Shown: positions 9,265-16,281 of the stretch, piece by piece
Layout of the letters: each line of letters opens with the position of its first letter
How positions within the stretch are numbered: the first letter of the stretch is position 1
Assembly: GCF_015207245.1 (NCBI RefSeq)
Contig: NZ_JADEXF010000001.1
Location: 1 to 17,414, forward strand
Length of the DNA stretch: 17,414 nt
DNA from: Nostoc cf. edaphicum LEGE 07299
Lineage (GTDB): Bacteria > Cyanobacteriota > Cyanobacteriia > Cyanobacteriales > Nostocaceae
Direction: 5' to 3'
Notes under the pieces: generated by a model
Databases searched by the model: none
The model's input: only the letters and a program-made list of their open reading frames with translations
Told to the model about the DNA's origin: nothing
Position numbers and translations under genes: made by a program

Positions 9265-9747
9265 ATGAGCACAGAATTCAGTAAAAACAAAGTTGCAATT
9301 GTCGGCCGGGGCGAGGATCTCAATTGGTTCAATACAATGCTCGGTGAGCAAATGGCTATCCGCGTGCATAGCAGAGATGTCGGCGGGGCTTTCACAATCA
9401 TCGAAGCGCGAGTTCCACCGTTCATAGGGCCGCCACTCCACTATCACGAAGATAGGGAGGAGATATTTGAAGTACTTGAAGGCAGATTTCGCTTTCACTG
9501 TGCAGGCGAGGAGTTCGAGGTCGCACCCGGAACATCGGTTGTTGTACCCCGGAACAGCGTACATGGATGGGTGAACCTCGGACCGGGAGCGGCTGGCTTG
9601 CTTTTCACCTTCGTACCCGGCGGAATCGACGAATTCTTCCCCCAAATTGGTCAAACGCCACCCGAAGGATGGACGGATCTTGGAAATCAGTACGACACTT
9701 CGATCGTCGGAGCGCCCCTGTCCGTCAAAGGGGCTGCGAACGATTAA
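9265..9747 (+). CDS. Cupin-domain protein
   Basis: 160 residues with one cupin beta-barrel. Motif 1 is GPPLHYHEDREEIFEVLEG, giving metal-type ligands His59, His61 and Glu65 or Glu66. Motif 2 is VVPRNSVHGWVN, with His100. All ligands expected for a metal-dependent cupin are therefore present. The C-terminal tail (FFPQIGQTPPEGWTDLG) is longer than in minimal cupins. The ATG at 9265, preceded by AGGTAA, is preferred over an in-frame TTG at 9229 that overlaps the previous stop. The reaction cannot be deduced: monocupins include dioxygenases, isomerases and small-molecule sensors. Its codons and base composition look richer in G/C than the kinase region. Confidence 0.88.
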   Translation: MSTEFSKNKVAIVGRGEDLNWFNTMLGEQMAIRVHSRDVGGAFTIIEARVPPFIGPPLHYHEDREEIFEVLEGRFRFHCAGEEFEVAPGTSVVVPRNSVHGWVNLGPGAAGLLFTFVPGGIDEFFPQIGQTPPEGWTDLGNQYDTSIVGAPLSVKGAAND

Positions 9748-9760
9748 AGTGCGTTTTAGT

Positions 9761-9931
9761 TCAAAGAACTTGAGTGTTCTAAATTGAGCGATGGTAACAT
9801 TGCGATCGCCTTTGGGGGATGATCGCACAAGAATGAAGTTAATCGAGATAGACAGCAACCTCACCAATCTAAAGGAGAACAAGATGAGTAGCAATTCTGT
9901 AACCAGTCAAGACATGAAACTCGAAGTTGTG
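9761..9931 (+). repeat. Leader repeat A, copy 1 (upstream and start of VOC1)
   Basis: Three blocks recur in the same order at 16141-16281. Block 9761-9790 matches 28 of 30 bases. Block 9863-9895, covering the AAAGGAG ribosome site and the first codons, matches 32 of 33. Block 9914-9931 is identical. The first block sits beside inverted repeats (AGTTC-AAA-GAACT at 9758-9770 here). Copy 1 carries about 30 bp more than copy 2 in the middle, including a HIP1 octamer. The matching leaders point to duplication of the gene together with its control region. Confidence 0.8.
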
Positions 9932-10351
9932 GTGATACCCGTTGCCGATGTTGATCGCTCCAAAGACTTTTACAAAACGTTAGGATGGCGACTCGATGCT
10001 GACTTTCCAGGCGAGAATGGTTTCCGAGTCGTGCAATTTACCCCGCCTGGATCGCAAGCATCAATCATCTTTGGGAAAGGAGTGTCGTTAGCCGAGCCAG
10101 GCTCAATTCAAGGCTTGTATCTCATCGTTTACGACATCGAAGCAGCCCGTGCCGAACTCGTCGATCGGGGTGTCGAGGTGAGTGAGGTGTTCCACGACAT
10201 CGGCGGGGTCTTCCACCATGCCGGAACCGAGGGACGTATAACAGGCCCAGACCCAGAACGTCGCGATTATGCCTCCTTTGCCTCGTTCAGCGATCCAGAC
10301 GGCAACGGTTGGCTGCTCCAAGAAGTGAAGAAGCGCGCTCCCGGACGATAA
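9884..10351 (+). CDS. VOC-superfamily (glyoxalase/bleomycin-resistance fold) protein 1
   Basis: 155 residues. The two beta-alpha-beta-beta-beta halves of the vicinal oxygen chelate fold are visible: VIPVADVDRSKDFYKTLGW opens the first, and LIVYDIEAARAELVDRGVEV through FSDPDGNGWLLQE forms the second. The usual first metal ligand (His in the opening strand, LEHV...) is Val here, while the closing Glu is present, so metal dependence is uncertain. The ATG at 9884 is chosen because AAAGGAG lies 7 nt upstream and the same start context occurs in the paralogue at 16234. A longer upstream frame from 9791 is rejected. VOC proteins bind or transform small organics; no specific reaction can be assigned. 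It ends the cupin-VOC transcription unit, with a hairpin following. Confidence 0.9.
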   Translation: MSSNSVTSQDMKLEVVVIPVADVDRSKDFYKTLGWRLDADFPGENGFRVVQFTPPGSQASIIFGKGVSLAEPGSIQGLYLIVYDIEAARAELVDRGVEVSEVFHDIGGVFHHAGTEGRITGPDPERRDYASFASFSDPDGNGWLLQEVKKRAPGR

Positions 10352-10372
10352 CAGGACATCAATCATTTAAGG

Positions 10373-10415
10373 GTGAAAAGGAGTCAAACGTATCAGGTTT
10401 TTCACTCCTTTTATT
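10373..10415 (+). terminator. Probable intrinsic terminator after VOC1
   Basis: AAAAGGAGT (10376-10384) pairs perfectly with ACTCCTTTT (10404-10412), ending in a short T-rich tail. The loop is 19 nt. An alternative pairing uses GTGAAAA with TTTTCAC. The stem is A/T-rich, so strength is uncertain. It sits 25 nt after the VOC1 stop, before a 147-nt gap. Confidence 0.45.
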
Positions 10416-10434
10416 ACTCGCCACCAGTGTAGCA

Positions 10435-10447
10435 GTTAGACACTAAC
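10435..10447. promoter_or_regulatory. Candidate operator upstream of SDR1
   Basis: GTTAG-ACA-CTAAC is a perfect 5-3-5 inverted repeat about 50 nt before the SDR1 start, inside the only sizeable gap that could hold the promoter of the downstream operon. No clear -35/-10 pair with standard spacing was found, so the promoter itself is not placed. Confidence 0.3.
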
Positions 10448-10498
10448 CGAAAGAACTAAAGGCAATAAACTAGACAACACCGAAAACGAGGACACCCC

Positions 10499-11365
10499 AT
10501 GAAAACGCAGAAAGTATGGTTCATTACCGGAGCTTCCAGAGGCTTTGGGTTAGAAATTGCCAGAGCAGCCCTGGCAGCAGGCGATCGAGTAGTGGCGACG
10601 GTTCGCTCTCAGCCCGCACAACTCGCCGCTACCCTGCACAACCACCCCGATTTGTACGTTGTACAGATGGATGTTACCCAGGAACACCAGGTACAAGAGG
10701 CTGTCAAGCAAGGCATTGCCCGTTTCGACCGGGTTGATGTCTTAGTCAATAATGCCGGGTTTGGCATGGTTACTGCGATTGAAGAAGCCACGGATGCCGA
10801 AGTCCGCAAACAATATGATACCAACGTGTTTGGGTTACTGAACGTGACTCGTGCGGTGTTGCCGTACCTGCGCCAGCAAAAGTCCGGGCGGGTCATCAAT
10901 ATCTCGTCTTTGTTTGGCTACGATGCAGTTCCGGGCTGGGGATTGTATGGGTCTACTAAATTTGCGGTCGAAGGTCTCTCGAAAGGGCTAGCGGTCGAAC
11001 TGGCACCGCTCGGCATCCACGTCACGGTAGTGGCTCCCGGTCTTTTTACGACCGACTTCCTCAGCACTGAGTCCTATGTCGCCGCTAAAACCACGATCGC
11101 CGATTACCAGGAAACGGTAGAACCGATGCGTCACGGAGCCAATGCGCTACATGGGCAGCAGCCTGGCGATCCGAAAAAGTTTGCTCAGGTGATTCTTCAA
11201 CTCGCCAATACAGAACGTCCGCCACTGCATTTGCCCGTCGGGAAGGACACGATCGCGATGTACCAGAACAATGCCGCGAAAATGGCACAGGAAATCGAAG
11301 CATGGCTACCAGTCGCTACCAGCACCGACCATGACCACCGCATAACGGCTTCGACCATCGCCTGA
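10499..11365 (+). CDS. Short-chain dehydrogenase/reductase (SDR1), classical type
   Basis: 288 residues. Rossmann cofactor motif TGASRGFG at 10-17, where the Arg favours NADP(H); Asp58-Val; NNAG at 84-87; catalytic Ser137 in ISSLFG; and Tyr150-GST-Lys154. All classical SDR active-site residues are present. Its length and the extended C-terminal half (ESYVAAKTTIADYQETVEPM) resemble oxidoreductases annotated as ketoreductase- or 17-beta-hydroxysteroid-dehydrogenase-like, but the substrate is unknown. The ATG is preceded by GAGG. The last residues, ITASTIA, are encoded by repeat B and recur at the end of the hydrolase two genes on. SDR2 starts 35 nt downstream, so an operon is likely. Confidence 0.94.
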   Translation: MKTQKVWFITGASRGFGLEIARAALAAGDRVVATVRSQPAQLAATLHNHPDLYVVQMDVTQEHQVQEAVKQGIARFDRVDVLVNNAGFGMVTAIEEATDAEVRKQYDTNVFGLLNVTRAVLPYLRQQKSGRVINISSLFGYDAVPGWGLYGSTKFAVEGLSKGLAVELAPLGIHVTVVAPGLFTTDFLSTESYVAAKTTIADYQETVEPMRHGANALHGQQPGDPKKFAQVILQLANTERPPLHLPVGKDTIAMYQNNAAKMAQEIEAWLPVATSTDHDHRITASTIA

Positions 11366-11393
11366 AGAGCAACATTCACACATTATCTCCAAA
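11342..11393 (+). repeat. Repeat B, copy 1 (end of SDR1 plus leader of SDR2)
   Basis: This 52-bp segment matches 13142-13193 at 46 of 52 positions, with no gap and an exact spacing of 1800 bp. It encodes ITASTIA and the stop of SDR1, then forms the short leader of SDR2. The two differences within the coding part are both synonymous (ATC/ATA, GCC/GCG). This copy lacks the AAGGAG ribosome site that follows copy 2. Confidence 0.88.
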
Positions 11394-11400
11394 ACTGAAG

Positions 11401-12114
11401 ATGAAAACTCAAGATTCCGTAGTCTTTATTTCTGGTGCTAGTCGCGGCTTAGGCTTGGCATTCGCGCACGAGGCACTTGACCGTGGTGCTAAAAAGGTCT
11501 ACGCCGGAGTGCGTAGTCCGACTGAAGCCAATACGCCAGGTATCATTCAGGTCAAACTCGATGTGACCGATCCTGCCTCGATAGCTGCGGCCGTGACACA
11601 GTGCGGTGATACTACTGTGCTGGTCAACAACGCAGGTATTGCTCGGCTAACCAGCAGTACCCTAGATCCAGCCATGATCGACATCGCGCGCGATGTCTTC
11701 GAGACTAACTACTATGGCATGATTCTGGTCAGTCAGGCATTTGCTCCAATTCTTGCCAAGAATGGCGGTGGAGCGGTCATCAATGTCTTGTCAGATGCCA
11801 CTTGGTATGCGCGTCCGATGCTGGCAGCATATTCCGCCTCGAAGTCAGCGGCGTGGAGCTTTACCAATGCTTTACGCATCGATCTGCGGAACCAGAAGAC
11901 ATTAGTGCTCGGTCTGCATGTCGGCTTTATGGATACCGAGATGACCAAAGGCTTCGAGATGAAGAAGATCAATCCACGGCAGGTTGCCGAAGCCGCCCTG
12001 ACTGGCATTGAGGACAACAAGGAAGAGGTACTGGCCGACGACTTCACCAGGGAAATCAAGCGAAGCCTTTGCAATGAGCAGCCGATGTATTTGAATCCGC
12101 CAGAAATCGGCTGA
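11401..12114 (+). CDS. Short-chain dehydrogenase/reductase (SDR2)
   Basis: 237 residues, compact classical SDR. Cofactor motif SGASRGLG at 11-18, with Gly in the place of the usual first Thr; Asp54-Val; NNAG 76-79; Ser131; Tyr144-SAS-Lys148. The catalytic set is complete, and the Arg in the glycine motif suggests NADP(H). The start MKTQ resembles that of SDR1 (MKTQKV), but the bodies differ in length and sequence, so they are not recent duplicates. No strong ribosome site precedes the ATG, so translation may depend on coupling to SDR1, 35 nt upstream. Its substrate is unknown. Together with the hydrolase it lies in the interval between the two copies of repeat B. Confidence 0.93.
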   Translation: MKTQDSVVFISGASRGLGLAFAHEALDRGAKKVYAGVRSPTEANTPGIIQVKLDVTDPASIAAAVTQCGDTTVLVNNAGIARLTSSTLDPAMIDIARDVFETNYYGMILVSQAFAPILAKNGGGAVINVLSDATWYARPMLAAYSASKSAAWSFTNALRIDLRNQKTLVLGLHVGFMDTEMTKGFEMKKINPRQVAEAALTGIEDNKEEVLADDFTREIKRSLCNEQPMYLNPPEIG

Positions 12115-12235
12115 ACGCCGTTCGTTCACAAGCAAAGGTGTGCAGTCCTTGGGTAGGAATTGGAAGATGAAGCCATCACCAGTAATGTACGCACTGATTG
12201 TCAATGATTTTCAAACTGCGCTGGGAAAGGACAAT

Positions 12236-13165
12236 ATGCAAAGAAAAACATTCAGAACATCTGATGGTGCCGAATTAAGCTACATCAGCGCGGGTAGCGG
12301 ACAACCTATCGTGATGCTTCACGGTTGGTCGCAATCGGCAGAACAATTCAAATATCAAATTCCTGTTTTTGCCGAACACTATCAGGTGATTGCAGTCGAT
12401 TTGCGAGGCCACGGGGAGTCAGAAAAAGTACATTTCGGGTATCGAATCTCTCGCTTGGCTCAAGATATTCATGAATTGATCAGTACTCTGAAACTCCAAA
12501 AGCCACACCTATTCGGTCACTCAATGGGATGTTCTCTGATCTGGAGCTACCTTGATCTATTTGGATTAGATGAAATTGATCGATTAGTGTTGGTTGATCA
12601 ATCTCCGTTGGTCGTTTCGCAATCGCATTGGAACGCTCAAGAAATCGCAGAGTCCGGGGCAGTGTTTACTGCCGAACAACTCAATGCAGCAGTACACACT
12701 CTAGAAAATGGCAACGCTGAGGAACTGACTCGAAGCCTTCTGACTTCAATGGTCACGCCAGCGATGTCAGAGGAGCAGTTTGAGTGGATCGTTGAGTGCA
12801 ATCAACGCTTGCCACGCGCGATTGCTGCAACGCTGTTGTACAACCATGCTCACACCGACTGGCGCGATCAAATTGTCAGGATTCGTAAGCCAACTTTGGT
12901 CATTTCTGGAAGAAAAAGTATTATTCCGTGGCGATCACAAGTCTGGATCAATCAAAGCATTCCTGACTCTGAGTTAGAAATCTTTGAAGCCGATGAAGGT
13001 GGTGGGCATTTCACGTTCATCGAGAATCCAGAAAAGTTTAACCGACGAGTTTTACAGTTCTTATCGCGTTGGCGTAGCCTCTCCTTTGGAGAATCACTTG
13101 CAGTGAACCAGGAAAGGCAGACACCAGGGCTAGACATCTTAATAACGGCTTCGACCATAGCGTGA
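12236..13165 (+). CDS. Alpha/beta-fold hydrolase with repeat-derived C-terminus
   Basis: 309 residues. Alpha/beta-hydrolase landmarks are oxyanion segment MLHGWSQSAEQF, VIAVDLRGHGES, nucleophile elbow GHSMG with Ser96, and catalytic His258 in GGGHFTFIENPEKF. The usual acid position after strand beta7 reads SGRKSIIPW and shows no Asp; the acid may lie elsewhere, and related hydrolases with GRKS are known to me. The ATG at 12236, preceded by AAAGGA, is chosen; in-frame ATGs at 12167 and 12185 would add an unrelated N-terminus. The family fold should end at about FLSR. The remaining roughly 30 residues come from a dispersed repeat (13071-13097) and repeat B (ITASTIA). The substrate is unknown; esterase, lactonase or C-C hydrolase are possible. 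No signal peptide was seen. Confidence 0.9.
   Translation: MQRKTFRTSDGAELSYISAGSGQPIVMLHGWSQSAEQFKYQIPVFAEHYQVIAVDLRGHGESEKVHFGYRISRLAQDIHELISTLKLQKPHLFGHSMGCSLIWSYLDLFGLDEIDRLVLVDQSPLVVSQSHWNAQEIAESGAVFTAEQLNAAVHTLENGNAEELTRSLLTSMVTPAMSEEQFEWIVECNQRLPRAIAATLLYNHAHTDWRDQIVRIRKPTLVISGRKSIIPWRSQVWINQSIPDSELEIFEADEGGGHFTFIENPEKFNRRVLQFLSRWRSLSFGESLAVNQERQTPGLDILITASTIA
13071..13097 (+). repeat. Small dispersed repeat at the hydrolase 3' end
   Basis: GGCGTAGCCTCTCC followed by TTTGGAGAATCAC contains the palindrome TCTCC-TTT-GGAGA. Its core matches the minus-strand repeat at 6261-6289 except for the central triplet, a C/G change and one base near the end. It encodes WRSLSFGES just after the expected end of the hydrolase fold. 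Confidence 0.6.
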
Positions 13166-13193
13166 CCTGCAACATTCACACATTATTTCCAAA
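13142..13193 (+). repeat. Repeat B, copy 2 (end of hydrolase plus leader of SDR3)
   Basis: Partner of 11342-11393 with six differences, exactly 1800 bp away. It again encodes ITASTIA plus a TGA stop and then the leader of an SDR gene. Here the leader continues into AAAGGAG, a strong ribosome site for SDR3, suggesting that this copy keeps the original leader context. Confidence 0.88.
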
Positions 13194-13204
13194 GGAGTTT
13201 TACG

Positions 13205-13915
13205 ATGGGCATCGAACAGAAAGTCGCTGTTATCACCGGGGCATCACAGGGCATCGGCGCAGCCCTTGTCAAGGCGTACCGCGATCGCAACTATCGGGTG
13301 GTCGCTATCTCACGCTCCATTCAGCCATCGGATGATGATGCAATCCTCGCAGTGTCAGGTGACATCGCCAATCGAAAAACCGCTGAACGTGCGATCGTCG
13401 AAGGCGTGACCCGCTTCGGGCGCATCGACACGCTCATCAACAACGCTGGTATATTCATCGCCAAGCCATTTACCCAATACACCGAAGCTGACTATGAGGT
13501 ATATCTGGGCACTAACGTCACTGGCTTCTTTCACATGACGCAACTCGCGATCGCCGAGATGGAGAAGCAGGGTAGCGGTCATATCGTGCAGATATCGACG
13601 AGCTTGGTTGACAACCCGATCGCCGGCGTACCATCTGTGCTCGCGTCGCTGACGAAGGGCGGACTGAATGCCGCGACTAGATCGCTTGCGATCGAGTATG
13701 CCAAGCGTGGTATCCGGGTGAACGCCGTCGCGCTGGGTACGATCAAAACGCCAATGCATCCCGCAGAGACCCATGTACAGCTCGATGCCCTGCACCCCAT
13801 CGGTCGTATGGGCGAAATCTCCGACATCGTTGATGCAATCCTCTACCTGGAATCAGCCAACTTTGTGACGGGCGAAATTCTTCACGTCGATGGTGGACAG
13901 AGTGCGGGTCACTAA
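13205..13915 (+). CDS. SDR-family protein (SDR3) lacking the catalytic tyrosine
   Basis: 236 residues. Cofactor motif TGASQGIG 11-18, Gly-Asp-Ile at 52-54, NNAG 79-82, and a C-terminal GEILHVDGGQSAGH ending like FabG-type enzymes. The active-site Lys151 is in SLTKGGLNAATRSLA, but four residues before it, where YxxxK requires Tyr, there is Ala147 (VLASLTK). Ser131 and Ser133 are nearby. The protein is otherwise well conserved, so this looks like a distinct subfamily and not decay. It may bind cofactor and substrate without standard proton transfer, or use another residue. AAAGGAG precedes the ATG. It sits 39 nt after the hydrolase and 86 nt before the NIPSNAP gene, in the same transcription direction. 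Confidence 0.9.
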   Translation: MGIEQKVAVITGASQGIGAALVKAYRDRNYRVVAISRSIQPSDDDAILAVSGDIANRKTAERAIVEGVTRFGRIDTLINNAGIFIAKPFTQYTEADYEVYLGTNVTGFFHMTQLAIAEMEKQGSGHIVQISTSLVDNPIAGVPSVLASLTKGGLNAATRSLAIEYAKRGIRVNAVALGTIKTPMHPAETHVQLDALHPIGRMGEISDIVDAILYLESANFVTGEILHVDGGQSAGH

Positions 13916-14001
13916 CACCACCTTGCTAGCAGAAAAATGGCTTTGACGCTCCCAAACAAGATTGCTTGCTCGTACACCCTTCAGACTAAGGAACACAGGC
14001 A

Positions 14002-14328
14002 TTGATCTACGAATTACGCATTTATCACTCCATGCCCGGACGACTACCAGCGCTGCTTGCGCGCTTCCAGAACCACACGTTACGGATTTGGGAAAAGCAT
14101 GGCATCCGCCAGGCTGGATTCTGGACAACGCTAATCGGCGAGAGCAATCAACGGCTCACCTATATGCTTGCCTGGGACAGCATGGCTGAACGCCAGGAGC
14201 GCTGGAACGCATTCCTTGCCGACCCCGAATGGATCGCGATCAGCACCGAAACCGAGAAGGACGGTCAACTTGTGCAGAACATCAGCAGCGAGTTGCTGGC
14301 ACCGACCGCCTTTTCCTCGGTGAAGTGA
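14002..14328 (+). CDS. NIPSNAP-family protein
   Basis: 108 residues. The opening IYELRIYHSMPGRLPALLARF, followed by LRIWEKHGIRQAGFWTT, and the close of WNAFLADPEW are characteristic of the NIPSNAP fold, a dimeric ferredoxin-like alpha/beta barrel related to antibiotic-biosynthesis monooxygenases. The start is a TTG at 14002 with AAGGA about 9 nt upstream; no ATG fits, as the first in-frame Met lies inside the domain. In bacteria, small NIPSNAP proteins are often found beside oxidoreductase genes, but their reaction is not established. It is probably cytoplasmic. It lies 80 nt before the GMC oxidoreductase gene. Confidence 0.88.
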   Translation: MIYELRIYHSMPGRLPALLARFQNHTLRIWEKHGIRQAGFWTTLIGESNQRLTYMLAWDSMAERQERWNAFLADPEWIAISTETEKDGQLVQNISSELLAPTAFSSVK

Positions 14329-14408
14329 GCGACGGAACTCGAACCTATACCATCCGGCAATGCAGACTCCTTACCGTTACATTCGATGTTGAAAGCGAGG
14401 TAGGCGCG

Positions 14409-16127
14409 ATGAAGACGAATTTTGAGAACAAATCCTTTAAGGATGAACGTGAGACTGATAGCCGCGATATTTTCGCCGAACGTGTCCGCAGCAACCAGCG
14501 CCAGCTCACCTCCCAGTTAAGGCACCAGTACGATTTTATTGTTTGCGGATCTGGAGCTTCTGGCTCGGTGGTTGCCCGCAGACTGGCTGAGAATCCAGAT
14601 GTCAGCGTTCTGCTGCTGGAAGCTGGAGGTAACGATGATGTGTCAAGTGTCATAGAAGCGAATCAATGGCCGACAAACCTTGGAAGCGATCGCGACTGGA
14701 GCTTCCAGGGCCAGCCGAATCTACATGTGAACGGTCGTTCGATTCCGTTCTCTATGGGCAAGGTACTTGGCGGTGGATCGAGCATTAACGTCATGGTTTG
14801 GGCACGCGGACACAAGCATGATTGGGATTTCTTCGCATCCGTTGCCAACGATCCAGCTTGGAGTTATGAATCCGTTTTGAAGATTTATCGCCGCCTGGAA
14901 GATTGGCATGGCGTGCCAGACCCGATGTATCGCGGAACGGGAGGGCCAGTATTTGTCCAGCCCGCGCCAGATCCAAACCCGATCGCACCCGCAACGGTTG
15001 AAGGAGCGAGGGTGGTGGGTATTCCTACATTTGAAAATCCCAACGGACGTATGATGGAAGCAGCGAAGGGCGCTTCTATCAGCGATGTGCGAGTCCGCAA
15101 TGGCAAGCGCGAATCGATATTCCGCTCCTACGTCTTCCCTTATATGGATCGGCCAAACCTGACGGTTCTCAGTCATGCACTGGTCACACGGCTGACGTTC
15201 CAGGGCAAGCGGGTCACTGGCGTGGAAATCTCTTATCGTGACGCAATCTATCGCATTGGTGCGGCAGTCGAAGTCGTACTGTCGCTCGGTGCAATCCATA
15301 CGCCGAAAGTGCTGATGCAATCCGGTATCGGCGATGAGGCCGAGTTGCAGCGATTTGGAATTCCTGTCGTGCAGCACCTTCCCGGTGTGGGGCAAAATTT
15401 TCAAGACCACGTTGCATTTGATTGTGTCTGGGAATATGAAAACGCTCTCGCACCCAGAAACAACTTGTCCGAGGCAATCTTTTTCACGGGCGACCAGCCC
15501 GGGCTTGACAGTCCAGACTTATTTGTTTGTCAAGCCGAGGTGCCAAAATCCACTGCCGAGAATGCCATTCGGTTTGGGCTGCCTGATGCAGGCTGGACGT
15601 TATTTGGGGCGATCGCGCAGCCCAAAAGCCGAGGCCGTCTGCGCCTGAAGGGAGCCGATCCATCCGACCCGATTCTGATTGACGGAAACACTCTGTCTGA
15701 CCCGGATGATCTCAAAACCGCGATCGCCTGCGTAGAACTTTGCCGCGAAGTTGGTAACTCTGCTCCGCTTCGTCCGTTCGTCAAGCGCGAAGTGATGCCA
15801 GGTAATTTGAAAGGGGCTGAACTCGAACGCTTTATTCGGGATGCTGCGACGAGTTTCTGGCACGAAACCTGCACCGCGAAGATGGGTCGAGATTCTATGT
15901 CGGTGGTGGATAGCAACCTGAGAGTGTATGGAATTGACAATCTTCGGATTGCTGATGGATCGATTCTGCCGCGAGTAACCACCGGTAACACGATGGCTCC
16001 CTGCGTGATTATCGGGGAGCGGGCAGCGGAAATTCTACATCTCGAACACCAGCTGCAAACCACCGTAAAAACAGACTCTGGCGTGCAACAAAACCACCGC
16101 ACTTTTCATTGGCGAACGCACATCTAA
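14409..16127 (+). CDS. GMC-family FAD-dependent oxidoreductase (choline dehydrogenase-like)
   Basis: 572 residues. After a 40-residue charged N-terminus comes the FAD-binding unit YDFIVCGSGASGSVVARRL (G47-x-G49-x-x-G52) and LLLEAGG near 70. The GMC signature GKVLGGGSSINVMVWARG lies near 115-132 and the second signature, VLSLGAIHTPKVLMQSGIG, near 297. The C-terminal catalytic pair is His485 in WHETCTAKMG and Asn527 in TGNTMAP. Such enzymes oxidise alcohols, passing electrons to O2 or a quinone/dye acceptor; the substrate here is unknown. The ATG at 14409 follows GAGGTAG. A longer frame from 14229 overlaps the NIPSNAP gene and is rejected. No twin-arginine or Sec signal was seen. The gene lies between the NIPSNAP and VOC2 genes, and leader repeat A follows its stop. 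Confidence 0.95.
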   Translation: MKTNFENKSFKDERETDSRDIFAERVRSNQRQLTSQLRHQYDFIVCGSGASGSVVARRLAENPDVSVLLLEAGGNDDVSSVIEANQWPTNLGSDRDWSFQGQPNLHVNGRSIPFSMGKVLGGGSSINVMVWARGHKHDWDFFASVANDPAWSYESVLKIYRRLEDWHGVPDPMYRGTGGPVFVQPAPDPNPIAPATVEGARVVGIPTFENPNGRMMEAAKGASISDVRVRNGKRESIFRSYVFPYMDRPNLTVLSHALVTRLTFQGKRVTGVEISYRDAIYRIGAAVEVVLSLGAIHTPKVLMQSGIGDEAELQRFGIPVVQHLPGVGQNFQDHVAFDCVWEYENALAPRNNLSEAIFFTGDQPGLDSPDLFVCQAEVPKSTAENAIRFGLPDAGWTLFGAIAQPKSRGRLRLKGADPSDPILIDGNTLSDPDDLKTAIACVELCREVGNSAPLRPFVKREVMPGNLKGAELERFIRDAATSFWHETCTAKMGRDSMSVVDSNLRVYGIDNLRIADGSILPRVTTGNTMAPCVIIGERAAEILHLEHQLQTTVKTDSGVQQNHRTFHWRTHI

Positions 16128-16140
16128 GTCGCGTCTTAAC

Positions 16141-16281
16141 TCAAAGAACTTGAGTGGTCTAAATTGGGCGATCGCAGAAGAATGAAAAGTAACCAATCTG
16201 AACATCAAACTTACCAACCTAAAGGAGAACAAGATGAGTAGCAATAACGTAAACAGTCCAAACATGAAACTCGAAGTTGTG
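16141..16281 (+). repeat. Leader repeat A, copy 2 (upstream and start of VOC2)
   Basis: Shares three ordered blocks with 9761-9931: 16141-16170, 16213-16245 and 16264-16281. Within it, ACTCAA (16139-16144) and TTGAGT (16150-16155) form an inverted repeat around AGAAC. About 30 bp present in copy 1 are missing between the first and second blocks. A HIP1 octamer is kept at 16168. Confidence 0.8.

Noticed and set aside
9770..9800. Possible promoter TTGAGT ... TAACAT before VOC1
   Set aside because: The spacer is 19 bp and the -10 match is weak; the conserved TTGAGT is better explained as part of the repeat/inverted-repeat element.
9112..9894. 260-codon open frame on the minus strand over DsbA-like, cupin and VOC1 leader
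   Set aside because: It overlaps two well-supported plus-strand genes and shows no family features. Its similarity to the minus-strand frame at 16035-16265 is fully explained by leader repeat A.
11197..11379. Minus-strand frames at 11197-11379 and 12952-13179 that both begin MNVA..AMVEAV
   Set aside because: The shared start is the reverse side of repeat B; the rest of each frame is unrelated and antisense to the SDR1 and hydrolase genes.
14721..15410. 229-codon minus-strand frame
   Set aside because: It lies wholly inside the GMC oxidoreductase gene, whose motifs are unambiguous; its translation has no recognisable domain.
15530..16102. 190-codon minus-strand frame
   Set aside because: Antisense shadow of the GMC C-terminal domain, with no ribosome site or domain.
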